The notes beneath the pieces are model-generated. The model did no database searches and had not been told where the DNA came from. It saw only the letters and a list, made by a program, of their open reading frames with translations. Source: Desulfobacteraceae bacterium (GTDB taxonomy: Bacteria > Desulfobacterota > Desulfobacteria > Desulfobacterales > Desulfobacteraceae). Taken from it: 54,688 bases of DNA. Every line of letters begins with the position of its first letter. Position 1 is the stretch's first letter. The stretch spans positions 1 through 54,688 of the forward strand of contig JAAEMK010000489.1 of NCBI GenBank assembly GCA_024225635.1, read 5' to 3'. Made by a program: the position numbers and the translations under genes. Shown one piece after another: positions 24,633 through 32,964 of the stretch.

Positions 24633-26249
24633 TTACATCCGAAATACGCCGTATCCGTAAACATCGTCCCTGATGGGAGCGTTAAGGGCGGCCGAGATGC
24701 CAAGCCCCAGAACGTCCCGTGTCTTGGCGGGATCAATGATGCCGTCGTCCCAGAGCTGGGAGGTGGCGTAATAGGCGTTTCCTTCCTTGAGGGCATTGGC
24801 CGTCACAGGGTCCTTGATGAAGTTGACCTCCTCCTCTGTCATGGGCTCCTGGCCCATCCTTTTCCGCTGGTCATTGGTGATGGTGATCAGGACATCGGCG
24901 GCCTGGGCGCCGCCCATGACGCCGATCTGGGAGTTGGGCCAGGTCCAGAGGAATTTGGGGGAGTAAGCCCTGCCGCACATGGCGTAGTTGCCGGCCCCGA
25001 ATGAGGCTCCCACGATGAGGGTGAACTTGGGTACCGTGGCCGTAGACACGGCATTGACCATCTTGTGGCCGTCCTTGGTGATGCCGCCCCGCTCATACTC
25101 CCGGCCCACGATAAAGCCGTTGATGTTCTGGAGAAAGATCAGGGGTATCTTGCGCTTGTCGCAGAGCTGGATGAACTGGGTGGCTTTCTGGGCGCTGTCG
25201 GAAAAGAGGATGCCGTTGTTGCCGAGTATTCCCACGGGATAGCCGTGGATGTTGGCCCAGCCGGTCACCATGGTGGGGCCGTACATCTCCTTGAACTCCA
25301 GGAACCGGCTGCCGTCCACGATCCGGGCGATCACTTCCCTGATGTCATAGGGTTTTGAAAGGTCCGGGCTCACGATGCCGTAGAGTTCCTTGGGATCGTA
25401 GAGGGGCGGTTCGGGCGGTGTCATGGTGAGCCGGGATTTTTCGTTTTGGGGCAGGTTTTTCGTGATGTTCCGGATGATCCGGATCGCTTCGGCATCATCC
25501 GCCGCATAATAGTCCGACACACCCGATTCGCTGCAGTGCACCTCGGGCCCGCCCAGGTCGTTTGCCGAGACCTCCTCCCCGGTGGCCGCCTTGACCAGGG
25601 GCGGGCCCCCCAGGAAGATGGCGCCGTGGCCCTTGACATGGACGATGTCGTCGCACATGGCAACCCCGTAAGCGCCGCCGGCCGTGCACAGTCCCATCAC
25701 CCCGACGATCTGGGGGATGCCCATCTTGGACATCATGGCCTGGTTGCGGAAGACCCGGCCCCCGTCGTCAAGGTCGGGGAAGATCTCGGACTGCATGGGC
25801 AGAAATGCGCCGGAGGAATCCATGAGGTTGATCATTGGAAGGCGGTTCTCCATGGCAATGGTCTGGAGACGGAGGGATTTCTTGACCCCCATGGGGTAGA
25901 CCGCGCCGCCCTTGATGGTGGCGTCGTTGATGCTGATGAGGCACTCCCTTCCCTCCACCACGCCGATGCCGGTGACAAGTCCCGCCTTATGGATCTTGCC
26001 GTCGTACATATCCTTTGCCGCAAGGGGCGCGATCTCCAGGAACGGGGTGTTCCTGTCCAGGAGCAGTTCGAGTTTCTTCTCGCAGGGCAGCTTGCCCGAC
26101 TCCTCCTGGCGGTGGAGGGCCTTTTCGGACCGCTCGTGCATGGCCCTGTCAAGCTCATTGTTGAGATCCTCCACAAGGGCCGTCATCTCTTCATGATTTT
26201 TATTGTACTCTTCTGAACCGACATCAACTCGTGTTTCAATAATATCCAT
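24633..26249 (-). CDS. Acyl-CoA carboxylase carboxyltransferase (beta) subunit
   Basis: This 538-residue crotonase-superfamily protein transfers the carboxyl group from biotin to an acyl-CoA. It resembles methylcrotonyl-CoA carboxylase beta, geranyl-CoA carboxylase AtuC and relatives. Characteristic segments include DSSGAFLPMQSEIFPD, GLCTAGGAYGVAMCDD, IFLGGPPLVKAATGEEVS, LQNINGFIVGREYERGG and GASFGAGNYAMCGRAYSPKF. Fragments cannot separate 3-methylcrotonyl- from geranyl-type specificity; the AtuA-like neighbour favours the latter class. It is the second gene after the TetR regulator. Confidence 0.94.
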   Translation of the reverse strand: MDIIETRVDVGSEEYNKNHEEMTALVEDLNNELDRAMHERSEKALHRQEESGKLPCEKKLELLLDRNTPFLEIAPLAAKDMYDGKIHKAGLVTGIGVVEGRECLISINDATIKGGAVYPMGVKKSLRLQTIAMENRLPMINLMDSSGAFLPMQSEIFPDLDDGGRVFRNQAMMSKMGIPQIVGVMGLCTAGGAYGVAMCDDIVHVKGHGAIFLGGPPLVKAATGEEVSANDLGGPEVHCSESGVSDYYAADDAEAIRIIRNITKNLPQNEKSRLTMTPPEPPLYDPKELYGIVSPDLSKPYDIREVIARIVDGSRFLEFKEMYGPTMVTGWANIHGYPVGILGNNGILFSDSAQKATQFIQLCDKRKIPLIFLQNINGFIVGREYERGGITKDGHKMVNAVSTATVPKFTLIVGASFGAGNYAMCGRAYSPKFLWTWPNSQIGVMGGAQAADVLITITNDQRKRMGQEPMTEEEVNFIKDPVTANALKEGNAYYATSQLWDDGIIDPAKTRDVLGLGISAALNAPIRDDVYGYGVFRM

Positions 26250-26335
26250 AGTCTTGCACCTTTCCTGGGTTCACGTTTCCATGGTATTGATATGGTTTTT
26301 TTTGTTTCAGTCGTTGGTGTTGCGAACTCCTTTCC

Positions 26336-26971
26336 CTATTTGGAAATCCTCCGGATGCTCCAGTAGGAGGCCTCCTCCTCCCTGGGCTTGATCCCCTGGA
26401 TGATGGTGTCGATCAACGGGTCCACAAGCTCCATGAGGTCGTCGGGTTTTCCCGTCATGAGCCAGGCGGTCACCACGTGCTCGATGGTGCCGATGATCAT
26501 GGCACGGACAAGGTAGGGGTTGGTGTCGCTCTTGAACTCTCCCGAAGCCGTCCCCTGCTCCACGATGGCGGTGATGTTCTTGATGCCCCGGCGGATCACA
26601 AGATGGCCCTCTGTCTCGAGGAACCGTTTGTTGTGCTTGAGGATCAGCATGATGATGGCGGCAAAGTCGGGGTTGTCCCGGTAGGAGGAGAAAAAGAGGT
26701 AGATTACCGCCCTGAGCTGATTTGCCGCCCCCCGGATCATCTTGAGGTGGAAATCGGTTGTCTCAAAGAGCTTGCTTGCCGTTGCGATGGGGATGGCAAA
26801 GAGCAGCCCCTCCTTTGTGGTGAAATATTCGTAGATGGATGCTTCGGAGATCTTTGCAAGCTTTGCGATCTCGGCAATGGTTGCCTCCTGGAATCCTTTT
26901 TGGGCAAACACCTTTTCCGCCGCCCTCAGGATCTGTTCCTTTCTTGCCTCGATTTTCTTGGAATTCGCCAT
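26336..26971 (-). CDS. TetR/AcrR-family transcriptional regulator
   Basis: This 211-residue regulator has an N-terminal TetR helix-turn-helix (KEQILRAAEKVFAQKGFQEATIAEIAKLAKISEASIYEYFTTKEGLL) and a helical ligand-binding C-terminal domain of usual length. It heads the acyl-CoA cluster in the same direction, so it probably represses the cluster, with an acyl-CoA as inducer, as PsrA/FadR-type TetR proteins do. That is inference. The gene starts about 100 bp after a promoter-like element with a small dyad. Confidence 0.92.
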   Translation of the reverse strand: MANSKKIEARKEQILRAAEKVFAQKGFQEATIAEIAKLAKISEASIYEYFTTKEGLLFAIPIATASKLFETTDFHLKMIRGAANQLRAVIYLFFSSYRDNPDFAAIIMLILKHNKRFLETEGHLVIRRGIKNITAIVEQGTASGEFKSDTNPYLVRAMIIGTIEHVVTAWLMTGKPDDLMELVDPLIDTIIQGIKPREEEASYWSIRRISK

Positions 26972-27041
26972 ACGCTCCCTGCCCTTTGACGGTTTTGCAT
27001 GGCCCTTTTTTAGGGCTTTCTTAATCTCTTTTCTTCAAAAT

Positions 27042-27098
27042 AAGTCTTGGACTTTATATTTCGTATGTAAAATAGAGTGGGACTTGCTAAAAAGTCAA
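27042..27098 (-). promoter_or_regulatory. Candidate promoter and dyad for the TetR-led operon
   Basis: A -35 TTGACT (27098-27093) and -10 TATTTT (27074-27069) are 18 bp apart on the minus strand, about 100 bp before the TetR gene. The dyad AAGTC-N3-GACTT (27042-27054) lies just downstream of the -10. It is small, so its role as the TetR operator is only a suggestion. Confidence 0.4.
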
Positions 27099-27257
27099 CA
27101 TGTTTTTTCACAAACACCCGGCGTATTGTTGTTAATCGTCTGAAAATTCACGTTTAAACAGTGTTTTGGCCTCTGGGTGCGAATGATGTGCTAAAAAGGG
27201 GGCGGAGCAGGGCGGCTTGGGGGAAATGATAGTCTTACTTTGAAACGGAGGTTTGTG

Positions 27258-27446
27258 ATGTTAGCTCTTGATATTGCAGGCAAAATTCGGTGTTTTTTGA
27301 GGGAGGGAAAAGAGGTGTCCATGGTGAGGTTGGTGGTAAATCAGAGTGGTGCAGGATATTCGGTTGTCCATGGGGGTGTGTTTTATCGTCCCCCTTGTCT
27401 GGAGATGGCTGTCCAGGTTGTTAAAACTCGATCATCCAGTTTTTAG
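27258..27446 (+). pseudogene. Small hypothetical frame cut by the IS insertion
   Basis: ATG 27258 follows ACGGAGG at good spacing. The frame encodes about 56 native residues (MLALDIAGKIRCFLREGKEV at the start) before running into the IS end at 27427 and stopping there. Joining 27426 to 32863, the proposed pre-insertion site, keeps the frame open for eight more codons to a TGA, giving a 64-residue product. I do not recognise a family. Confidence 0.4.
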
Positions 27447-27504
27447 GTGGTTGCAAAAAATCTGAAATTATGCCTCTCTCGTACCTCAACTTGCAGCCCG
27501 GTAT

Positions 27505-28893
27505 TTAAGAGATGGTGAAGCCTGAAAGTTGCCCCCAAGCTCTTGAATTCGTGTGCTTGTCAGACTTTTTAAAATCCGAGAACTGTTCTTTCATAAGTTC
27601 AGACAGCTTTTCGAATTCCGCCACGGGATCATCTACAGTCAGGATATCTTTGATCAAAGCCAGCAAGCTCTCAACGCTTATGGTTTTGCATAGGTTGCCA
27701 ACAGTATTTGCGGGCATATTGTTATCCAGCAAGGCCAGCTGGTCCGGATGAAAAAAGAGGCTGTGATCTACCAGTAGGCTCAAGGTCAAACTTCGGTAAG
27801 ACCCTTCTTTGCCAGGCTGTTTGGTCAACGTTCCCCATCCTTCATTCGCCTTATGGTCTTGAAAGAAAACCTCTATCAACCATCTCAATGTATAGGCTTC
27901 AACGATATCAAGTGTTCGCCAGGTCATGTCTGTGGCAACAAGGTACCGGCATTCTGATTCACCTTTATATCTCAAGGCGATTACAAATCTCTTTTTCTTA
28001 TGGGCCACAACTCGAATTCTCGCACTATTTGCGTCAATAGGAGATTCATCCGCACCACGTATCTGGATTTTCTGATTGACGACAGGATTCCTTTGGAAAT
28101 AGGTTTCCACCGATACGTTCTGATTTCTTGATTTTACCTTCTGGTTTGATCGGATCTGGCTGATGACCTGAACCCCGTTAAACAGAGTTGAAGCCTTGTC
28201 CATAAAATCAGCGGTTCCATACAGGGCATCAGCGACAATGGCCTGGATCCGGATTCCAGGATGATACTCTTTGAATTCTTTCAGCAGCTTGAGAGCGAGT
28301 GTCGGTATGGTGGGATAGTCCGGAGATCTTTCCGGCTTTTTGGGTCTTTCTTTTGCAGGGATTCCTTTCCTTTTCAATCGTTTATTCTCTTTGAACCATT
28401 CGGTCAAAGCCGGATCTGGCCGATGAAAGGTGAAGCCTGCCGGGATGGTTATCTTTGGCGTTATAATAGCCAGGACAACCAGTTTCTGCCCCATAAAGAA
28501 TCCACCCGTCGATTTATCCTTCACCTTGTGACATCCATATATCGTTTTTACGGACTTACTGCGTTTTTTATCGGTATCATCAATGCCCAAGGTCCCTTTT
28601 TTGATTCCGTACCGGCGAAGGACAACTCCAAGGCTTATATGGAATACATGCTCCCATGCAATTGTAGAATGCCGGAACATCCATGATATGGCGTTCGCAT
28701 TGTATTGCCCTAAACTCAGACGGGCAAAGCCCGTTCAATTTATTTGATTTGATAACAAAATCCCCATGATACAAAAGCCAAGCCAATATTTCTGGAGGCG
28801 ACTTAAACCAAAACCCGGATTATATTCTCTCAGGGCATCATTCAGTGAATTCAGGTAATCTTCAACAAATGGCAACAGCTTTCTAACGGACAT
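27505..28893 (-). pseudogene. DDE transposase interrupted by an in-frame TGA
   Basis: ATG 28893 follows TAGGAG and opens MSVRKLLPFVEDYLNSLNDA. The frame runs to TGA 28737-28735 and then resumes in the same frame as ARLSLGQYNANAISWMFRHS to 27505. The acidic residues expected of an IS4-type DDE site are visible: GIDDTDKKRSKS, VADALYGTADF and RWLIEVFFQDHK. Trp is expected at the stop position in related enzymes as I recall them, so TGG to TGA is the simplest explanation. The downstream part could start at ATG 28680 but would lack the N-terminal domain. The IS is therefore probably not self-mobile. Confidence 0.8.
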
Positions 28894-29176
28894 CGAGACT
28901 CCTATAAAAAATGTAAATAACATAGGGTCTGTATCTCATCTTTAAGTTGATTTCCATCATTATTTGGTCTATTTTAAAACTCAGAGGCTGGCCATCCGGT
29001 ACGATTAGAGGTTTCCTCAGAGTAGGAGGCCTTATTCTATCGACGTGACCAGCCTTACCTATTTTATCCTTTGATGCGCCATTTTGACACCATGACCCGG
29101 AGTAACGAATTTGAATCTACAATACGCTATACGCCCCTATTGACGATGATTTCAGAAAAAAAACTGGATGGTCGAG
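28890..29176. repeat. IS-derived direct repeat, copy 1
   Basis: This non-coding upstream part of the IS, from the transposase start to the terminal repeat, reappears at 32573-32857 with a few substitutions and small length differences. It contains no open frame I can support. Confidence 0.9.
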
Positions 29177-29304
29177 CTTTACACTCCCTGTTTATTTCTG
29201 CGCCCCCTAACCCATCAGGTTTCTTGGCAACTTGAATCTGATTCTTGGAAAATATATGTCCATGTACTTACTGTCATGGTATTCTGCAACCGTTAGGAGA
29301 CACA

Positions 29305-30039
29305 ATGATCACTTCCATAATTTTGAAAAAACTTAAGCAGGCTTTTACTGATCTGCTTCCCATTATTCTGGTTATCGCTTTTTTTCAGATCGTTGTTCTG
29401 AAACAGCCTTTACCGCAAATAGGAGAAGTCCTTTTTGGTGCTCTTCTTGTGGTGGTCGGCCTCACCCTGTTTGTTCAGGGGCTGGAAATGGGCCTGTTTC
29501 CCATCGGTGAGGCAATGGCCCATGCCTTAGCCAGGAAGGGCAGTCTCTTCTGGCTCCTCTGCTTCGCCTTTGCCCTGGGCTTCTCAACCACTGTGGCAGA
29601 GCCTGCCCTCATAGCAGTGGCTTGGGAAGCCGCAGAAATTGCCAGTCAGGGGGGGCTTATTGACCCCAGCCAGGAATCTCTAAAGCAATATGCCTTTGGA
29701 CTTCGCATGTCTGTCGCTTTTTCCGTGGGTCTTGCCATCCTTATCGGTGTCATGCGTATCATCCGCGGTTGGCCTATTCATTATCTGATCATCGGCGGTT
29801 ATGTTGTTGTTATGCTGATGACCATCATTGCCCCAAAAGAGATTATTGGTATAGCCTATGATGCCGGCGGAGTCACCACATCCACCATCACCGTACCCCT
29901 GGTTGCAGCTTTGGGAGTGGGGTTGGCCTCATCAATCAAAGGACGAAGCCCTCTTTTGGATGGTTTTGGTCTTATCGCTTTTGCTTCACTTCTCCCCATG
30001 ATTTTTGTCATGGGTTATGGAATTCTAATCTTCAGATAA
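29305..30039 (+). CDS. DUF1538 membrane protein, first of a pair
   Basis: This 244-residue protein has about six to seven hydrophobic segments. It has the family's characteristic motifs: [20 protein letters not shown] in the first half and a glycine/threonine-rich [21 protein letters not shown] in the second. DUF1538 proteins come in adjacent pairs; one such pair (UmpAB of Halomonas) has been reported, as I recall, to act as a Na+(K+)/H+ antiporter. The start at 29305 follows TAGGAGACAC. It is followed after 18 bp by its paralogue. Cation transport at the inner membrane is the likely role. Confidence 0.88.
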   Translation: MITSIILKKLKQAFTDLLPIILVIAFFQIVVLKQPLPQIGEVLFGALLVVVGLTLFVQGLEMGLFPIGEAMAHALARKGSLFWLLCFAFALGFSTTVAEPALIAVAWEAAEIASQGGLIDPSQESLKQYAFGLRMSVAFSVGLAILIGVMRIIRGWPIHYLIIGGYVVVMLMTIIAPKEIIGIAYDAGGVTTSTITVPLVAALGVGLASSIKGRSPLLDGFGLIAFASLLPMIFVMGYGILIFR

Positions 30040-30057
30040 AAAGGGGGGCCTGTTTTC

Positions 30058-30852
30058 GTGGAATTTATACATGATTTCAGTAAAATATTGCTTGCCACCT
30101 GCAGAGATGTACTGCCGATCTTTATTCTCATTACCGGTTTTCAGCTCCTGGTCCTGCGTCAGCCAATTCCCCATCTGCGTCGTCTCGTTGTCGGTGGCGT
30201 CTATGTTGTTATTGGTCTTACCCTGTTTCTGGCAGGACTTGAAAAAGCACTTTTCCCTCTGGGGACAATTATGGCTAACCAGCTGTCTGATCCTGCCTTT
30301 ATTTATGGTGCAGGGGAAATTGTTACCCAGGCAGACTGGAAGGCATATGGTTGGGTGTATCTTTTTGCGGCCATGATCGGCTTTGCAACCACCATTGCCG
30401 AACCATCTCTTATAGCCGTGGCTTATAAAGCCAATGAGGTGTCAGCCGGGACGATCAGTCAATGGGGGTTGAGAATCACTGTTGCCATAGGAGTCGCTTT
30501 TGGAATAAGCCTTGGAACCTTTCGCATTATCACCGATACTCCACTTTATCTGTACATTCTTGTCGGCTATATGATTGTTATTGTACAGACCCTGTTTGCC
30601 CCCAAAAGCATCATTGCTCTGGCGTATGATTCGGGCGGGGTCACCACTTCAACAGTAACAGTACCACTGGTGGCGGCGCTTGGTCTTGGATTGTCTGCCA
30701 CCGTGCCTGGATGCAATCCTGCCCTGGACGGTTTTGGCCTTATTGCTTTTGCCAGTCTTTTTCCAATCATAGCCGTTATGGGCTATGCTCAATTAATGCA
30801 CTGGCTAACAAAACGCAGTACAAAAATCATGGAGAGAAAGAATGCGCTTTAA
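30058..30852 (+). CDS. DUF1538 membrane protein, second of a pair
   Basis: This 264-residue paralogue of the preceding protein shares the layout and motifs: TTIAEPSLIAVAYKANEVS and [20 protein letters not shown]. It begins with GTG 30058 after an AAGGGGGG ribosome site. It overlaps the PII-like gene by 11 nt. The two DUF1538 proteins presumably form one heteromeric transporter, with the PII-like protein as a soluble regulator; this is context inference. Confidence 0.88.
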   Translation: MEFIHDFSKILLATCRDVLPIFILITGFQLLVLRQPIPHLRRLVVGGVYVVIGLTLFLAGLEKALFPLGTIMANQLSDPAFIYGAGEIVTQADWKAYGWVYLFAAMIGFATTIAEPSLIAVAYKANEVSAGTISQWGLRITVAIGVAFGISLGTFRIITDTPLYLYILVGYMIVIVQTLFAPKSIIALAYDSGGVTTSTVTVPLVAALGLGLSATVPGCNPALDGFGLIAFASLFPIIAVMGYAQLMHWLTKRSTKIMERKNAL

Positions 30853-31189
30853 ACTTATTTTATCATCGGTAAAGACGGATATCACTGACCATGTTGTTGA
30901 TTCGGCAAAAAAGGCAGGAGCCACCGGAGCAACAATCATACCGGGCAGGGGGACTGGTATCAAGGAGGCAAAAACTTTTTTTGGCCTTTCGCTGGAAGCA
31001 CAGACCGACGTAATCATGCTCCTTGTCGAAGAGCATCTTGTTACTACAATTTTAAACTCTATAAAGCAAGCGGGAGAATTTCATAAGCCTGGAACAGGCA
31101 TTGCTTTTGTGCTTCCGGTTGAGCATGTTGTCGGTCTGGAAAGCCAGATGGATAAATTCAAAGAAGAAGTTCGGAAAAGTTATTTTTAA
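30842..31189 (+). CDS. PII-like nitrogen-regulatory-family protein
   Basis: This 115-residue protein has the PII ferredoxin-like fold: FKLILSSVKTDITDHVVDSAKKAGATGATII, a T-loop region with GRGTGIKEAKTFFG, and GEFHKPGTGIAFVLPVEHVVGL, equivalent to the GKIFxxPV region. The uridylylated tyrosine of GlnB is absent from the T-loop, so regulation by GlnD is unlikely. PII-like proteins next to transporters bind them and respond to nucleotides or bicarbonate. Here the partner would be the DUF1538 pair. The start overlaps the upstream gene by 11 nt. Confidence 0.85.
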   Translation: MRFKLILSSVKTDITDHVVDSAKKAGATGATIIPGRGTGIKEAKTFFGLSLEAQTDVIMLLVEEHLVTTILNSIKQAGEFHKPGTGIAFVLPVEHVVGLESQMDKFKEEVRKSYF

Positions 31190-31223
31190 GCAATGATATT
31201 TATTTTTATAAAGGGAGAAAATT

Positions 31224-31625
31224 ATGGTACCTGACAACACCTCAATAATTCGGGCAAGGGACGTGATGCATAAGATTGTGTCCATTGACGGCATGGCCAC
31301 AGCCAGGGAGGCTGCTGCTAAAATGCGTTCTGAAAAAGTCTATTCACTTCTTGTCAATAAAAGGCATATCGATGATGCCTGGGGTATACTGGTCTATCAG
31401 GATTTTATTAAAGGGGTGATCATACCCGGTCGCTCCCCGTATGAAGTGAATGTCTATGAAATCATGACAAAGCCTGTTATCAGCGTGCCTGCTGATATGG
31501 ACATACGCTATGTTGCCCGTCTGATTTACCGGGCCGGCATACGAAGAGCCCCGGTTGAGGATGGAGGGGAGCTTATCGGTATGATTTCTCTTTCCTCGTT
31601 GATTCTCGACAATGAGCTTTTTTAG
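31224..31625 (+). CDS. Stand-alone CBS-domain-pair protein
   Basis: This 133-residue protein consists of two CBS motifs: RARDVMHKIVSIDGMATAREAAAKM and YEIMTKPVISVPADMDIRYVARLI, each with the family's VMxxxVxxVxxxxxxxxA pattern. CBS pairs bind adenine nucleotides and gate transporters or enzymes. It lies 34 bp after the PII-like gene, preceded by AAAGGGAGAAA. It likely serves as a second regulatory input to the same transporter. Confidence 0.9.
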   Translation: MVPDNTSIIRARDVMHKIVSIDGMATAREAAAKMRSEKVYSLLVNKRHIDDAWGILVYQDFIKGVIIPGRSPYEVNVYEIMTKPVISVPADMDIRYVARLIYRAGIRRAPVEDGGELIGMISLSSLILDNELF

Positions 31626-31688
31626 TACCTTTCTACAGTTAAGCCGATTTGCGAGAATGAATTTACAAAACAATTTAGGAGTGGACCA

Positions 31689-32174
31689 ATGAGATGTGAG
31701 CAGAAGACGCGACTGACAGTTTTCATGTTGATCCTGCTGATGACTGGAATCTTTCTTGGTCATGGAAGTGCTTTTTCAACCGTCAATCTGTTAATGGGGC
31801 AGAGTGTTTATGTTCCAGTTTATTCACACATTTACCATGGAGACAAAGAGACGCCCTTCGATTTGACTGCAACACTCAGCATCCGCAATACAGACCCGAA
31901 ACAGGAGATCTTCCTTACTTCAGTGGAGTATTTTGACTCTAACGGAAATTTTCTGAAAAACTATGTGGAAAAAACTATAAAATTAAAAAACCTTGCCTCA
32001 ATACGCTATATCATTAAAAGCAAAGATAAAAGCGGAGGGTCTGGGGCAAAATTTATTGTCAGGTGGGAATCGAAGGAACCTGTAAATCCTCCTTTAGTAG
32101 AAGCAATTATGATCAGCACAAGCAGTCAACAAGGGATTTCTTTTACTTCCAGGGGCCAAGCTATAAAAGAGTAA
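31689..32174 (+). CDS. DUF3124 exported protein
   Basis: This 161-residue protein begins with a signal or anchor segment (LTVFMLILLMTGIFLGHGSAFS). The mature part has the DUF3124 pattern: GQSVYVPVYSHIYHGD, LTATLSIRNTDPKQEIFLTSVEYFDSNG and YIIKSKDKSGGSGAKFIVRW. The family has no known biochemical role but recurs with DUF1538/PII/CBS genes. ATG 31689 is preceded by AGGAGTGG. The C-terminus is intact, ending within two bases of a duplicated DUF1538 fragment. Confidence 0.8.
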   Translation: MRCEQKTRLTVFMLILLMTGIFLGHGSAFSTVNLLMGQSVYVPVYSHIYHGDKETPFDLTATLSIRNTDPKQEIFLTSVEYFDSNGNFLKNYVEKTIKLKNLASIRYIIKSKDKSGGSGAKFIVRWESKEPVNPPLVEAIMISTSSQQGISFTSRGQAIKE

Positions 32175-32280
32175 CTTCCCATTGGTGAGGCAATGGCCCA
32201 TGCCTATCCAGGAAGGGCCGTCTCTTCCTAATCTTCTGCTTTGCCTTGCTCAACCACTGTGGCAGAATCAGATCATCAGC
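32173..32280 (+). pseudogene. Decayed duplicate of a DUF1538 gene segment
   Basis: Bases from about 32173 match 29500-29610 of the first DUF1538 gene (CCCAT-GGTGAGGCAATGGCCCATGCC, AACCACTGTGGCAGA), with several small deletions that break the frame. It is a scar between the DUF3124 and antiporter genes, left by local duplication or recombination. Confidence 0.75.
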
Positions 32281-32379
32281 AATAATAAGACTCATTATAC
32301 TCCACCACAAAGTGTAATAGCTTGCTCACTCTCTCATTGGCAGCGGGCATTGATTTAGCAGACCTTTTAAGGGTTATCT

Positions 32380-32572
32380 ATGCATATGATTTCATTGAAC
32401 ATTGCCCTTCTGCTTTCCACAGGTCTCATGGGCGGCAAACTATGTCAAAGGTTCCACATCCCTTCCGTTACAGGGTATATCCTGGCAGGTCTGCTCCTTG
32501 GCCCTTCATTTTTTCACATTGTTAACAAAGAAACTATAGGCCACAACCTTGACCATTTCACTACGATTGCGA
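32380..32572 (+). pseudogene. N-terminal fragment of a monovalent cation:proton antiporter
   Basis: The frame from ATG 32380 encodes about 64 native residues with ALLLSTGLMGGKLCQRFHIP and SVTGYILAGLLLGPSFF. This is the first two membrane segments of the CPA2/KefB antiporter family. At 32573 it runs into IS sequence and stops soon after. The rest of the gene is missing. It suggests the cargo operon once ended with a cation antiporter, consistent with a cation-transport role for the DUF1538 pair. Confidence 0.8.
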
Positions 32573-32857
32573 ACATCGAGACCCCTATAAAAAATGTAAA
32601 TAACATAGGGTCTGTATCTCATCTTTAAGTTGATTTCCATCATTATTTGGTCTATCTTAAAGCTCAGAGGCTGGCCACCCGGTACGATTAGAGGTTTCCT
32701 CAGAGTAGGAGGCCTTATTCTATCGACGTGACCAGCCTTACCTATTTTATCCTTTGATGTGCCATTTTGACATCATGATCCGGAGTAACGAATTTGAATC
32801 TACAATACGCTACACGCCCCTATTGACGATGTTTTCAGAAAAAACTGGATGATCGAG
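32573..32857. repeat. IS-derived direct repeat, copy 2 (truncated IS end)
   Basis: This is a near-identical copy of 28890-29176 that ends in a perfect terminal repeat at 32857. No transposase sequence remains, so it is a truncated IS end that broke the antiporter gene. Confidence 0.9.
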
Positions 32858-32964
32858 TAAAAGGGTATCTTCAAATCGTGGAATCTGATATAAGACCTCC
32901 CTTGGTGTGATAGCAGCACGAAAATAAGAACTCCCAATAAAAACAGACAGGAAACAGAAAAACA

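Larger units (their letters stand above)
27427..29176 (-). mobile_element. IS4-type insertion sequence, 1750 bp
   Basis: Terminal inverted repeats of 18 bp (27427-27444 and 29159-29176, one mismatch) start CTCGATCATCCAGTTTTT. The element holds one transposase gene on the minus strand and a roughly 270-bp non-coding stretch upstream of it. No target duplication is found for this copy alone; the matching flank is at 32858. Confidence 0.8.
27427..32857. mobile_element. Composite-transposon-like unit carrying a DUF1538/PII/CBS cargo
   Basis: The left boundary is the IS terminal repeat at 27427-27444. The right boundary is the identical sequence in inverted orientation ending at 32857, belonging to a truncated second IS end. 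TAAAA stands directly outside both ends (27422-27426 and 32858-32862), like a 5-bp target duplication. The internal IS end at 29176 has one mismatch and no matching flank. The 287-bp IS-derived direct repeats (28890-29176 and 32573-32857) bracket the cargo operon and could recombine to remove it. Base composition inside is AT-richer than in the flanks. Confidence 0.65.

Noticed and set aside
28735-28923. A small separate minus-strand gene upstream of the transposase
   Set aside because: It is in the same frame as the transposase and joined to it except for one TGA, so it is the N-terminal part of that gene.
29245-29304. A 20-codon N-terminal extension of the first DUF1538 protein
   Set aside because: The ribosome site TAGGAGACAC directly precedes ATG 29305, and the extension has no site and no family similarity.
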